Assembly: GCA_024690965.1 (NCBI GenBank)
Contig: JAILOG010000001.1
Coordinates: forward strand, 124,001-188,000
Length of the DNA: 64,000 nucleotides
Reading direction: 5' to 3'
From: Clostridiales bacterium
GTDB taxonomy: Bacteria; Bacillota; Clostridia; Oscillospirales; Acutalibacteraceae
The notes beneath the pieces are model-generated. The model saw nothing but the letters and a program-made list of their open reading frames with translations. It was not told where the DNA came from and did not search any database. Below, in pieces: positions 42,452 to 50,958 of this stretch. Position 1 is the first letter of the stretch; each line of letters begins with the position of its first letter. The translations under genes and the position numbers were made by a program.

Positions 42452-42486
42452 ATATCCGTTGCAGGGAAAGCCCTTGCGTTTTATAT

Positions 42487-42816
<330 letters not shown>

Positions 42817-42913
42817 TTTCATTCACTTTACAATTATGCTCCCGCTTTTTAATACACTAAAATAACCGTCCTGCAAAAGATATGCAAGGCGGTTATTCTT
42901 TTATGTTCTTAAA

Positions 42914-43282
42914 TTACTTTTCTTTCACTGTCTCTGCATCGGGAGCGTTTTTCTTTACGCTCTCAATTCCGTTAAGACAACTGTTTTTTGCCTTATAGCC
43001 CTCAGATGTCGCGATTATTTCTCCGTTTCTCGCTTTCAGGCGGAAGCGGTACTCTCCTGCCTTGTCAAGATACACTTCAAATTTTGGATGTTTTACCTGT
43101 ACTATCTCGTCTACGGTATGGTCCTCAACTTCGCCCACGCAACAGTTGCGCACACTTTGGATACCGTTCATACAGGCTGCCTCGGTGGTATAAACCTCAG
43201 ATGTTGCAATTACTTCGCCGTTGCCTGCCTTAAGGTCAAACTTAATGCCGGTTTTGGTCTCTCTTACTACAAATTTTCCCAT
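42914..43282 (-). CDS. YegP/DUF1508-family protein, two tandem repeats
   Basis: 122 residues made of two DUF1508 units of about 50 residues: KFVVRETKTGIKFDLKAGNG-EVIATSE...ACMNGIQSVRNC and KFEVYLDKAGEYRFRLKARNG-EIIATSE...SCLNGIESVKKN. This compact alpha/beta repeat is common and uncharacterised. AAAGGA stands before ATG 43282. A consensus promoter with a palindrome over its -35 lies upstream, which suggests regulated expression. Confidence 0.88.
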   Translation of the reverse strand: MGKFVVRETKTGIKFDLKAGNGEVIATSEVYTTEAACMNGIQSVRNCCVGEVEDHTVDEIVQVKHPKFEVYLDKAGEYRFRLKARNGEIIATSEGYKAKNSCLNGIESVKKNAPDAETVKEK

Positions 43283-43345
43283 AACGATACATCCTTTCAC
43301 AAAATTGCTTGCGTCTTTTATTACAAATTAGACCGCCGCAACCTG

Positions 43346-43374
43346 AGTTTACCATATTTTGACATCAGTGTCAA
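43346..43374 (-). promoter_or_regulatory. Promoter of the YegP-like gene with palindromic -35
   Basis: Minus strand: -35 TTGACA (43374-43369), 17-bp spacer, -10 TAAACT (43351-43346). TTGACA-CTGA-TGTCAA (43374-43359) is a perfect 6-bp-arm palindrome that includes the -35. Confidence 0.75.
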
Positions 43375-43523
43375 CATAATTAAATATTTTTCCACATTAT
43401 AATGAATTTTTCTACACTTTATACAAAGCCTTACCGGTAAACTCATTTTGTTTTCTTTAGAATTCACCGGTACTTTTATCGTCGGTTTTACCTTTGAGAG
43501 TTGATATTCCCGCCATAACCCAA

Positions 43524-46034
43524 TCAGAATTTTTCTATAAGTTTAGCAATATATTTTTGTATTGTAGTTACATCAAGCATAGTTATATCGTCGTCAGCAT
43601 TTACGTCTGCAAGCTTTTTCTGTGCGGGTGTAAACTGTGAAAGCTTTGCAATATACTTTTGCAAAAGCACAACGTCCTCCATTGTAACAACACCGTCACC
43701 GTTTGGGTCTCCGAGAATGCCATCGGGTTTATCGGAATCGGTGGGCTTTTCGGTATCAGTAGATTGTTCGCTGTCGGTATGCGTTTCAATGTTTGTGTCC
43801 TGACTGTCCAAAGATGTAAATTTTATTTTATTTTCGTTTGCATACTTTTCTGCATATGAACCTGAATAGCCGCTGATGACCAAATCATTACATTCAATAA
43901 ACGCGGTATCGTTTATGTTTGTCACGCTTTTAGGTATCGTTACGCTTACAAGATTAGAACAATACAGAAATGCGCAGAATTCTATGGTTGTCACGCCGTC
44001 AGGAATCACAATGCTTTCAAGACACTTACAACTTCTGAAACAGTAGCTTTTGATACTTTTAAGGCTGTTAGGAAGAGTTACGCTTTTTAGGTTTTTGCAA
44101 TCGGCAAATGCGTCAGACTCTATGCTTGTCACGCCATATGGAATCACGATGCTTTCTAAGCTTGCGCAGCTTTGAAAACAGTAGTTTTCCATACTTTTAA
44201 GGCTTTTCGGAAGCGTCACGCTTTTTAAGTTTTTGCAATCGGCAAACGCGCAATAATCAATACATTCAACACCATTGGGAATAATTACGCTTTCAAGATT
44301 TTCACAACCCCAGAAACAGTGATCTCTCATATTTACCACACTTTCGGGAATATACACGCTTTTTACATTTGTTAAAGCACAAAAAGCATAGCCGCCTATA
44401 CTTGTTACACCACTTTCGATTTTTACGGCTTTTATATCATCGGCGTACGGGAACCAAGGTGTATCAACGTGTTTCAGCCAATTATCCATATCACCGGTAC
44501 CGGTTATTGTAAGCGTACCGGTGTCCATCTCCAGCTTCCATGTCAGGCTATCACCGCATTTTCCAAATGGATTATCCAAAGGAACAAACTTAATGCCGTT
44601 ATTATCAGCGTACTCATGCATATAAGAGCCAAAATATCCGTAAATTGTTAAATCTTCTATAATAAACGCTTCATTTCCTATGCTTTTTACACTTTCAGGT
44701 ACGGTTATGCTTTTAAGAGCTTCACAGTGCGCGAAAGCACGTTCACCTATGCTTTCAACTCTGTCGGGGATATTAATACTCTCAAGATTCAAACACATAT
44801 CAAAGGCGCATTTGCCTATACTTTTCAACCCTGAGGGCAAAGTAATGCTTTTTAATTCACTGCAGCATGAAAAACAATTATCGGGAATTTGAGTAACTCC
44901 TTCGGGGATTGTCGCGGTTTTAAGGCTCCTGCAACCGAAAAACGAATTATCCCCGATGCTTGTTATGCTGTCAGGCATGGTAACATTTTCAAGCATTTCA
45001 CAACTGTAAAATGCATACCCGCATATTGTTTCGGTTCCGTCTTTTATTTCATATGCTGTACAGGTTTCTTTAACAGCAATAAGATATTTTCCGATATACA
45101 GCGCGTCGCCTTCCCAATTCTGTTCGTCCTGATAATAAGCCGTTGCATCAAACAAATTCCTCGATACGCCCGTTACTCCGTCGCCCAACGTTATTTTCGC
45201 CAGAAGCTCACATGAATCAAAGTTTTCAGGCATAATGGCTACGTTGTCAGGTACTGTTATCTCTTTTAAATTCTTACAAATCATAAATGCTCGTGTTTCA
45301 ATGGTTCTAACTCCACCGGGTACAGTATATGACTCATCGGTTTTGCCTGACGGATAGCAAATTAATGCGGTTTTGTCTTTGTTAAACAATACACCGTCAA
45401 CGGATGAAAACTCAGTGTTTCCGCTTTTAACCTCTATGCTTTCAAGACCGACGCAGGGATAAAATGCGCTTCCTTCTACAGTTTTTAAACCCGCGGGTAA
45501 TTCTAACGTTTTAAGTGATTCACACTCCGCAAAAGCATTGTAACCGATAATTGTCAACGTGTCCGGCAAAGATATGTTTTCCAAACCCGAACAATGAAAA
45601 AACGCTTCATGTTCTATGCTCTGCAAGCCTTCTGAAATTTTGACGTTTTTTAATTTTTTGCAGTTTCCAAACGCAAAGGCAGCTAAGTTTTTTACACTGG
45701 CTGGTATAGTTACATCCGTAACATTGTTAAATCCCGCAAAAGCACTAACACCGATCTCGGTTATACCGTTTTCGATAACTATGGATACAGTGCCTGACCG
45801 TAAACAAGTCAAGGTACTCAAGGCACTGAAATCACTATCATCAATGATGATTCGGTTTATCACGCCTTCGCCGCTCAACGTAAGCACGCCATCTTCGCTC
45901 AGGCTATAAGTAATGTTTTCACCAAAACTGATATCCGGCCATGAATAATTCGCGCTTGCACTCTCCGGCAGGGATATATACACCCCCGATGTAAGCGCAA
46001 GTGTCAAAACAAATGCAAGAACTTTTTTTAGCAT
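43524..46034 (-). CDS. Secreted BspA-like leucine-rich-repeat protein with dockerin
   Basis: 836 residues. Signal peptide 1-28 (ends ASA). Many LRR_5 (BspA-type) repeats of about 23 residues with the core AFxxCxxLxxVxIPxxVxxI fill about 70-480 and 520-720, split by a short beta domain (GDSLTWKLEMDTGTLTITGTG) that also opens the protein. After a Thr/Asp linker (about 745-770) the dockerin (775-834) has loops DPNGDGVVTMED and DVNADDDITMLD. BspA repeats mediate adhesion to host or microbial proteins; the dockerin would place it on a cohesin. AAAGGAG precedes ATG 46034. Its promoter shares an upstream box with the 24879-26399 gene. Confidence 0.92.
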   Translation of the reverse strand: MLKKVLAFVLTLALTSGVYISLPESASANYSWPDISFGENITYSLSEDGVLTLSGEGVINRIIIDDSDFSALSTLTCLRSGTVSIVIENGITEIGVSAFAGFNNVTDVTIPASVKNLAAFAFGNCKKLKNVKISEGLQSIEHEAFFHCSGLENISLPDTLTIIGYNAFAECESLKTLELPAGLKTVEGSAFYPCVGLESIEVKSGNTEFSSVDGVLFNKDKTALICYPSGKTDESYTVPGGVRTIETRAFMICKNLKEITVPDNVAIMPENFDSCELLAKITLGDGVTGVSRNLFDATAYYQDEQNWEGDALYIGKYLIAVKETCTAYEIKDGTETICGYAFYSCEMLENVTMPDSITSIGDNSFFGCRSLKTATIPEGVTQIPDNCFSCCSELKSITLPSGLKSIGKCAFDMCLNLESINIPDRVESIGERAFAHCEALKSITVPESVKSIGNEAFIIEDLTIYGYFGSYMHEYADNNGIKFVPLDNPFGKCGDSLTWKLEMDTGTLTITGTGDMDNWLKHVDTPWFPYADDIKAVKIESGVTSIGGYAFCALTNVKSVYIPESVVNMRDHCFWGCENLESVIIPNGVECIDYCAFADCKNLKSVTLPKSLKSMENYCFQSCASLESIVIPYGVTSIESDAFADCKNLKSVTLPNSLKSIKSYCFRSCKCLESIVIPDGVTTIEFCAFLYCSNLVSVTIPKSVTNINDTAFIECNDLVISGYSGSYAEKYANENKIKFTSLDSQDTNIETHTDSEQSTDTEKPTDSDKPDGILGDPNGDGVVTMEDVVLLQKYIAKLSQFTPAQKKLADVNADDDITMLDVTTIQKYIAKLIEKF

Positions 46035-46139
46035 ATTGACCTGCTCCTTTCAAAAGCACACATTCTGAAATCGGTTGCAAATTATCTGCAAAAGCACAAT
46101 TATATTGACATGATAATTTTCACATTCAACCTTATAACC

Positions 46140-46212
46140 ATATTACATTATTGCTTTGACTATTTCAACGGTTTGGCATAAATTGTGCCTTTTTTGGCAT
46201 AAATTGTTGCCT
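46140..46212 (-). promoter_or_regulatory. Promoter with duplicated upstream box (LRR dockerin gene)
   Basis: Minus strand: -35 TTGAAA (46168-46163), 17-bp spacer, -10 TAATAT (46145-46140). Two bp upstream the plus strand reads GTTTGGCATAAATTGTGCC (46171-46189), with a second copy TTTTGGCATAAATTGTTGCC at 46193-46212. Confidence 0.75.
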
Positions 46213-46449
46213 GTTACCGAAAAAAGCTTTAAAAAAGACTTGACAAACCGAAAATGCCGCGTTCTTCTTAAATAATTCTTGATGTTTCAATTTGATAATA
46301 AATTAAAAATGTACGCCGACGAACTGTCACTAAAAAAGTCAGTGAGGCTTGTTGTCACCCATAATTAACGCAATTACGTAACTGCGCAGAGCAATCGAAA
46401 ATATATGATAAAAATATCCCAAATGTAACAGAAAAATATCCCAAAAGTA

Positions 46450-46478
46450 TTGACTTGCAAAAAGTGTTTTGATATAAT
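46450..46478 (+). promoter_or_regulatory. Promoter of rpsF-ssb-rpsR
   Basis: -35 TTGACT (46450-46455), 17-bp spacer, -10 TATAAT (46473-46478). Confidence 0.85.
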
Positions 46479-46485
46479 TACCCGT

Positions 46486-46556
46486 GCGTGTGATGTTACA
46501 CGTTTTCCTTGCTCTGCGTTTTAGATTAGCAGGGCCAAAGTCCAAAAGGAGGTGCA
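46486..46556 (+). promoter_or_regulatory. rpsF leader, possible S6:S18 autoregulatory RNA
   Basis: A CGTGT/ACACG hairpin is followed by CCTTGCT pairing with AGCAGGG, then GCC and the AAAGGAGG ribosome site. The position and second stem suit the S6:S18-binding leader, but I cannot confirm its consensus bases. Confidence 0.4.
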
Positions 46557-46562
46557 AATGAA

Positions 46563-46859
46563 ATGTCAGAAATTTTAAATGCTTATGAGTCTGTTTTGGT
46601 TATCTCTGCCAAACTCACCGACGAAGAGATCGAAGCTGTAAGCGAGAAGTTTAAGGCTTTAATTGAAAAGCACGCCACTCTCGACAGCGTAGACGTTTGG
46701 GGTAAGCGTAAGCTTGCTTATCCTATCGACAAAGAGACCGAAGGCTACTATGTTCTTTTTAATTTCACATCAAAGCCCGACTTCCCTGCCGAGCTTGACA
46801 GAATTTATAAGATCACAGACGGCGTTATTCGTTCTCTCATCATCAAAAAGGAAGCTTGA
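46563..46859 (+). CDS. rpsF: 30S ribosomal protein S6
   Basis: 98 residues. Typical fold start YESVLVISAKLTDEEIEAVSEKF, the conserved VWGKRKLAYPIDKETEGYYVLFNF and a C-terminal IYKITDGVIRSLIIKKE. S6 binds S18 on the 30S platform. AAAGGAGG stands 10 nt before the ATG; an out-of-frame ATG at 46558 ends after a few codons. First gene of the conserved rpsF-ssb-rpsR operon. Confidence 0.98.
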   Translation: MSEILNAYESVLVISAKLTDEEIEAVSEKFKALIEKHATLDSVDVWGKRKLAYPIDKETEGYYVLFNFTSKPDFPAELDRIYKITDGVIRSLIIKKEA

Positions 46860-46904
46860 TTTTATAAGCACGTCATTTGTGCTGCAAAGGAAGGGAACAA
46901 AGAT

Positions 46905-47342
46905 ATGAATAAGATCGTTATTATGGGAAGGCTTACCGCCGCACCCGAGCTTCGCACAACCCCCAACGGAATATCAGTTACAAGATTTACCGTGGCTGTT
47001 CAGCGTGATTACGCAAAGCCCGGCGAAGAAAGAGCAACAGATTTTCTTGATGTTGTTGCGTGGAGAGGCACCGCGGAATTTGTAACTAAGTATTTTACAA
47101 AGGGAAGCATGATCGCTGTTGCGGGTTCGCTTCAAACTAACTCTTATGTTGATAAAAACGGTGTAAACCGTAAAGGCTTTGAGATAGTCGCGGACAATGT
47201 ATACTTTACAGGCAGCAAGCGTGAAAACGGCTCCTATTCTCAGGATAATTCTTACTCTCAAAACGATGCTCCCGCAGCGTATTCAGGCGGCAGCGCAGGT
47301 GACTTTGAAGCTGTTCCTACAGATGATGACTTACCGTTCTAA
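46905..47342 (+). CDS. ssb: Single-stranded DNA-binding protein
   Basis: 145 residues. OB-fold start MNKIVIMGRLTAAPELR, then VTRFTVAVQRDY, DFLDVVAWRGTAEFV and the KGSMIAVAGSLQTNSY strand. A Gly/Ser/Tyr/Asn-rich tail ends in the partner-binding DDDLPF. Essential in replication and repair. AAAGGAAGGG precedes the ATG; middle gene of the operon. Confidence 0.98.
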   Translation: MNKIVIMGRLTAAPELRTTPNGISVTRFTVAVQRDYAKPGEERATDFLDVVAWRGTAEFVTKYFTKGSMIAVAGSLQTNSYVDKNGVNRKGFEIVADNVYFTGSKRENGSYSQDNSYSQNDAPAAYSGGSAGDFEAVPTDDDLPF

Positions 47343-47373
47343 TGAGTAAAAATTAAGATAAGGAGAAATAATC

Positions 47374-47628
47374 ATGGCTGAAAACAGACCTGAGAGAGAT
47401 ATGCGCAGAAACAACAAAAAAGGCAGAAAAAAAGTATGCACATTCTGTGTAGATAAAGCCGAGAGCATAGACTACAAAGATATTGCAAAGCTTCGTCGCT
47501 ATGTTTCTGAGAGAGCAAAGATATTGCCTCGCAGAGTAACAGGCACTTGCGCACGTCATCAAAGAGCTTTGACAGTTGCGATAAAGCGCGCCAGACACTT
47601 GGCACTTTTACCGTATTCTGCGGACTGA
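47374..47628 (+). CDS. rpsR: 30S ribosomal protein S18
   Basis: 84 residues. [19 protein letters not shown], then the conserved [25 protein letters not shown] and [13 protein letters not shown]. The cysteine pair CTFC plus further Cys suggest a zinc-binding form. S18 is the usual RimI substrate. AAGGAG precedes the ATG. tRNA-Thr follows after 37 bp. Confidence 0.98.
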   Translation: MAENRPERDMRRNNKKGRKKVCTFCVDKAESIDYKDIAKLRRYVSERAKILPRRVTGTCARHQRALTVAIKRARHLALLPYSAD

Positions 47629-47665
47629 TAATCATTTGCGGACATATTTTTGTGTCCGCTTTAAC

Positions 47666-47741
47666 GCTGGTATGGCTCAGTTGGTAGAGCAGCGCATTCG
47701 TAATGCGCAGGTCGTCGGTTCGAGTCCGACTACCAGCTCCA
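47666..47741 (+). tRNA. tRNA-Thr (CGT)
   Basis: 76 nt with encoded CCA. Acceptor GCTGGTA/TACCAGC, D loop with AGTTGGTAGAGC, anticodon loop TTCGTAA in stem GCGCA/TGCGC, T arm GTCGG-TTCGAGT-CCGAC. CGT reads ACG threonine codons. Confidence 0.97.
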
Positions 47742-47785
47742 AAGCGAAAATCCTGTCACGATAGTGGCAGGGTTTTCGCTTTGTA
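47741..47785 (+). terminator. Terminator after tRNA-Thr
   Basis: AAAGCGAAAATCCTG pairs with CAGGGTTTTCGCTTT around a 12-nt loop, ending at 47781; TTTGTATTATT follows. Confidence 0.75.
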
Positions 47786-47920
47786 TTATTCATTTTTAAG
47801 TTTTAAGTCTTAAATTTTCAGTAAAAGACATGATTTTCTAAATTAATACCGAAGACTTAAAACTGAAAAACCGAAATAGTGCAAAAAATAAATGATATTG
47901 AATAGCTTTCCAATAATAAT

Positions 47921-47950
47921 GCCGCTGTAAACCGAATGGTCTGCAGCGGC
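47921..47950 (-). terminator. Probable glgB terminator
   Basis: GCCGCTG (47921-47927) pairs with CAGCGGC (47944-47950). The minus-strand tail ATTATTATTG is only moderately T-rich. Confidence 0.45.
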
Positions 47951-47976
47951 GTTATAATTATCTTTATTTCTGAGTA

Positions 47977-49890
47977 TTATTCTTCCTGCTCAAGAGGCGG
48001 ATATTTTTCAATGTTTTTGAAGAACACTACCGAAAGCGGCGGCAGCGTTACCGACATTGATTGCTTCTGTCCGTGACATTCCATATCTTCGCTTTCTATT
48101 ATGCTTTCGTTACGGATACCAATTCCACCAAACTCAACTAAATCGGTGTTAAATACCTCTTGATATTTACCTCTTTCGGGAACTCCTATTCTGTAAAAAT
48201 CACGTCTTACGGGCTGGAAGTTACAAAGCACAACAAGCTCGTTGCCCTCGGCGTCTATTCTGCGGAAAGAAATAACGCTCTGCTGATAGTCGTCGTGACA
48301 TATCCATCTAAAGCCTTCCCAAGAAAAGTCTACCTGATATAAAGGTGTGTTTTCAAGATAGAATTTGTTTATGGCTTTAAAGAAGTCGTTTAACATTCTG
48401 TGCTTATCAAAGCCCAAAAGATGCCACTCAAGCTGATTGTTATAATTCCATTCATCAAACTGGCCCAGCTCGCTGCCCATAAACGTGAGCTTTTTGCCGG
48501 GATGCGCCATCATATATCCGATGAACGCGCGCACGCCCGCGAATTTTTGGTCATAGTTACCTGGCATTTTGTTTATAAGCGAGCATTTTCCGTAAACAAC
48601 TTCGTCGTGAGAAATGGGAAGTATAAAGTTCTCGGAAAAAGCATATATTAGCGAGAATGTCAGGTTATCGTGATGATACGGTCTGAAAAGCGGATCAACC
48701 GCCATATACCTTAATACATCGTTCATCCAGCCCATATTCCACTTATAATTAAATCCGAGACCGCCCATGGAAGTAGGCTTGGAAACCATCGGCCATGATG
48801 TGGATTCTTCGGCTATCATAAGCACATTGGGATGAAGCCCGAAAAGCGTTTCGTTAAGCTGTCTTATAAAATCAACAGCCTCCAAATGCTCTTTTCCGCC
48901 GAAACAGTTTGCTTCCCACTCCCCGTCCTTGCGGTTATAGTCAAGGTAAAGCATAGAGGCAACTGCATCCATTCTTATGCCGTCTATGTGGTATTCGTCA
49001 AGCCAGAAGTTCGCGCTTGATATCAAAAAGCTTTTAACTTCGTATCTGCTGTAATTGAATACGTATGTTCCCCACTCTTTATGTTCGCCTTTACGCCAGT
49101 CCTCATATTCGTAACAGGCGGTACCGTCAAATCTGGCAAGTCCGTGTCCGTCCTTTGGAAAATGGGCGGGTACCCAGTCGAGTATAACGCCTATGCCCGC
49201 CTTGTGGCATGAATCTACAAAATACTTGAAATCATCGGGTGTGCCGTAACGTGACGTGGGAGCATAATAGCCCGTTACCTGATATCCCCATGAGCCGTCA
49301 AAAGGATATTCCGTAATGGGCATAAACTCTATGTGTGTGAAGCCCATTTCTTTAACGTAAGGCACAAGGTCATCGGCAAGCTCACGGTAATTAAAGCTGT
49401 CGCCTTCGCCGAAATTATGCTTTTTCCAAGAGCCTGCGTGTATTTCGTATATGTTAAGGGGCTTGTCATAAACAGGCACTCTTGATTCCTGCCATTTGCT
49501 GTCGCCCCAGGAATAATTGTCGATGTCATAAAACTTAGATGCCGTGTTCGGGCGTTTTTCGGCATAGAAAGCATACGGATCCGCCTTTAATATGCGGTCG
49601 CCCCAAGGCGTTTCTATGCAGTATTTATACACAGATCCGTTTTGTACAACATCGGCAATAAAGCATTCCCATATGCCGCATTCATATATTTTTCCCATTG
49701 GGTTCGCATCGTTATCCCAACCGTTAAAATCGCCGACAACGGAAACATATTTGGCGTTTGGTGCCCAAACTCTGAATATAACGCCCTGCTTGCCGAACAT
49801 TTCGCCGCGGTGAGCGCCCATAAATTTATAAGCGTCGTGACTGTATCCGCCTAAAAAGCTTGTTAAATAATCTTTATTTATATCGCTCAT
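47977..49890 (-). CDS. glgB: 1,4-alpha-glucan branching enzyme
   Basis: Introduces alpha-1,6 branches into glycogen. 637 residues: N-terminal CBM48 (about 20-120, GVIFRVWAPNAKYVSVVGDFNGW), GH13 catalytic domain, C-terminal beta domain. Catalytic Asp in DGIRMDAVASML, acid Glu in LMIAEESTSWP and the third Asp in LPISHDEVVYGK are intact. AAAGGAG precedes the ATG. No other glg genes are adjacent. It lacks a signal peptide and dockerin, so it is a cytoplasmic storage enzyme. Confidence 0.97.
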   Translation of the reverse strand: MSDINKDYLTSFLGGYSHDAYKFMGAHRGEMFGKQGVIFRVWAPNAKYVSVVGDFNGWDNDANPMGKIYECGIWECFIADVVQNGSVYKYCIETPWGDRILKADPYAFYAEKRPNTASKFYDIDNYSWGDSKWQESRVPVYDKPLNIYEIHAGSWKKHNFGEGDSFNYRELADDLVPYVKEMGFTHIEFMPITEYPFDGSWGYQVTGYYAPTSRYGTPDDFKYFVDSCHKAGIGVILDWVPAHFPKDGHGLARFDGTACYEYEDWRKGEHKEWGTYVFNYSRYEVKSFLISSANFWLDEYHIDGIRMDAVASMLYLDYNRKDGEWEANCFGGKEHLEAVDFIRQLNETLFGLHPNVLMIAEESTSWPMVSKPTSMGGLGFNYKWNMGWMNDVLRYMAVDPLFRPYHHDNLTFSLIYAFSENFILPISHDEVVYGKCSLINKMPGNYDQKFAGVRAFIGYMMAHPGKKLTFMGSELGQFDEWNYNNQLEWHLLGFDKHRMLNDFFKAINKFYLENTPLYQVDFSWEGFRWICHDDYQQSVISFRRIDAEGNELVVLCNFQPVRRDFYRIGVPERGKYQEVFNTDLVEFGGIGIRNESIIESEDMECHGQKQSMSVTLPPLSVVFFKNIEKYPPLEQEE

Positions 49891-50046
49891 ATTAACTCTC
49901 CTTTACTGTTTGATATTCTCTTATATGCTACAAATCTCCAAATACAAAATCGCATTAATATATTATCAAATTTTTACCGTTTATGCAAGCAAAATACAAA
50001 AAAATATAAAATTTTTATGTTTTTTGAGAAAAAATATATGTTTTTT

Positions 50047-50793
50047 TCACAAATTATTGTTTTCACAGTATTCAATTATTCCCTTTGCTATGGCTATTGC
50101 CATCTTTGTCTGATATTCCTCGTTTTTTAGGTTATTCAGCTCCTCGCCGTTTGACATAAAACCGCACTCGCATATTACGGCAGGCACCTTTGCGTTGTAC
50201 AGCAGATATATATTCTTATCGGCGGGCTTTATCTCACGGGTATTACCGGTCTGCAGAAGCGATACAATGCTATCCTGTATACACTGCGCAAGCCGCGGAC
50301 TTTCCGCTGTGTTTTGGGAATAGAATACCTGCGCGCCGCTGTATTTGCTTTGCTCAAATTTGTTTTGATGAACACTTATCAAAATATTTTCGTCCGATGA
50401 ATTACATATTTTAAGTCTGTTGTGCATATCGGAAATCTTTATTTCTTTTATCCCCTCGGTGCCGCTGTCGCTTATTGAGGTATCGGTCGTTCTTGTCATA
50501 GCCGTATTAAATCCGAGTGATGTAAGTATGTCATTTAGTTTCAGCGCTATTTGCAGGTTGATATCCTTTTCCTGAGTGCCGTCGGCTGCCACTGCTCCCC
50601 CGTCCTCTCCTCCGTGACCGGGGTCTATTATAAAGCAGGCAGAAATATTATTGTGGTAAATTTTGTCGGCGCTTTTAAAAGCAGAAAGCCCTCCTACAAT
50701 AATAAGCACAGATAGTACCGATAAAGTTACAGCAGACAAAAAATTATTTGATACTGTTTTATTGACTTTTTCCGAATAAAAAACAAAGTTCAT
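50047..50793 (-). CDS. cwlD: N-acetylmuramoyl-L-alanine amidase, CwlD-like
   Basis: 248 residues. One membrane or signal segment at about 15-40, then an Amidase_3 domain: zinc ligands in IDPGHGGEDGG, the Glu in QEKDINLQIA, His in LISVHQNKF and the catalytic Glu in VICECGFMSN. The size and N-terminal anchor match CwlD, which starts muramic-delta-lactam formation in the spore cortex. ATG 50793 follows AAAGGTG at good distance. It suggests a spore-former; a vegetative amidase role is also possible. Confidence 0.85.
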   Translation of the reverse strand: MNFVFYSEKVNKTVSNNFLSAVTLSVLSVLIIVGGLSAFKSADKIYHNNISACFIIDPGHGGEDGGAVAADGTQEKDINLQIALKLNDILTSLGFNTAMTRTTDTSISDSGTEGIKEIKISDMHNRLKICNSSDENILISVHQNKFEQSKYSGAQVFYSQNTAESPRLAQCIQDSIVSLLQTGNTREIKPADKNIYLLYNAKVPAVICECGFMSNGEELNNLKNEEYQTKMAIAIAKGIIEYCENNNL

Positions 50794-50880
50794 ATAAATC
50801 ACCTTTATATTTTATGAAAGCAATATTGGATAAATGATTTATATTTAGCAACATTTGCATAAAAATCACTGTATGTTCAC

Positions 50881-50909
50881 TTGACGTTTTAGTAATTTTA
50901 TGATACCAT
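50881..50909 (+). promoter_or_regulatory. Promoter of the giant LRR dockerin gene
   Basis: -35 TTGACG (50881-50886), 17-bp spacer, -10 TACCAT (50904-50909). Confidence 0.55.
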
Positions 50910-50958
50910 TTAAGCGTGGATATTTGTAATCTTTAATGGTTTAAGGAGGACGATTAAT

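Larger units (their letters stand above)
46035..46562. other. Intergenic region between divergent genes
   Basis: 528 bp without a gene. It carries the LRR dockerin promoter with its box (46140-46212) and the rpsF promoter and leader (46450-46556). The middle part (46215-46440) is AT-rich with only a short CACT/AGTG stem; I see nothing else in it. Confidence 0.6.
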
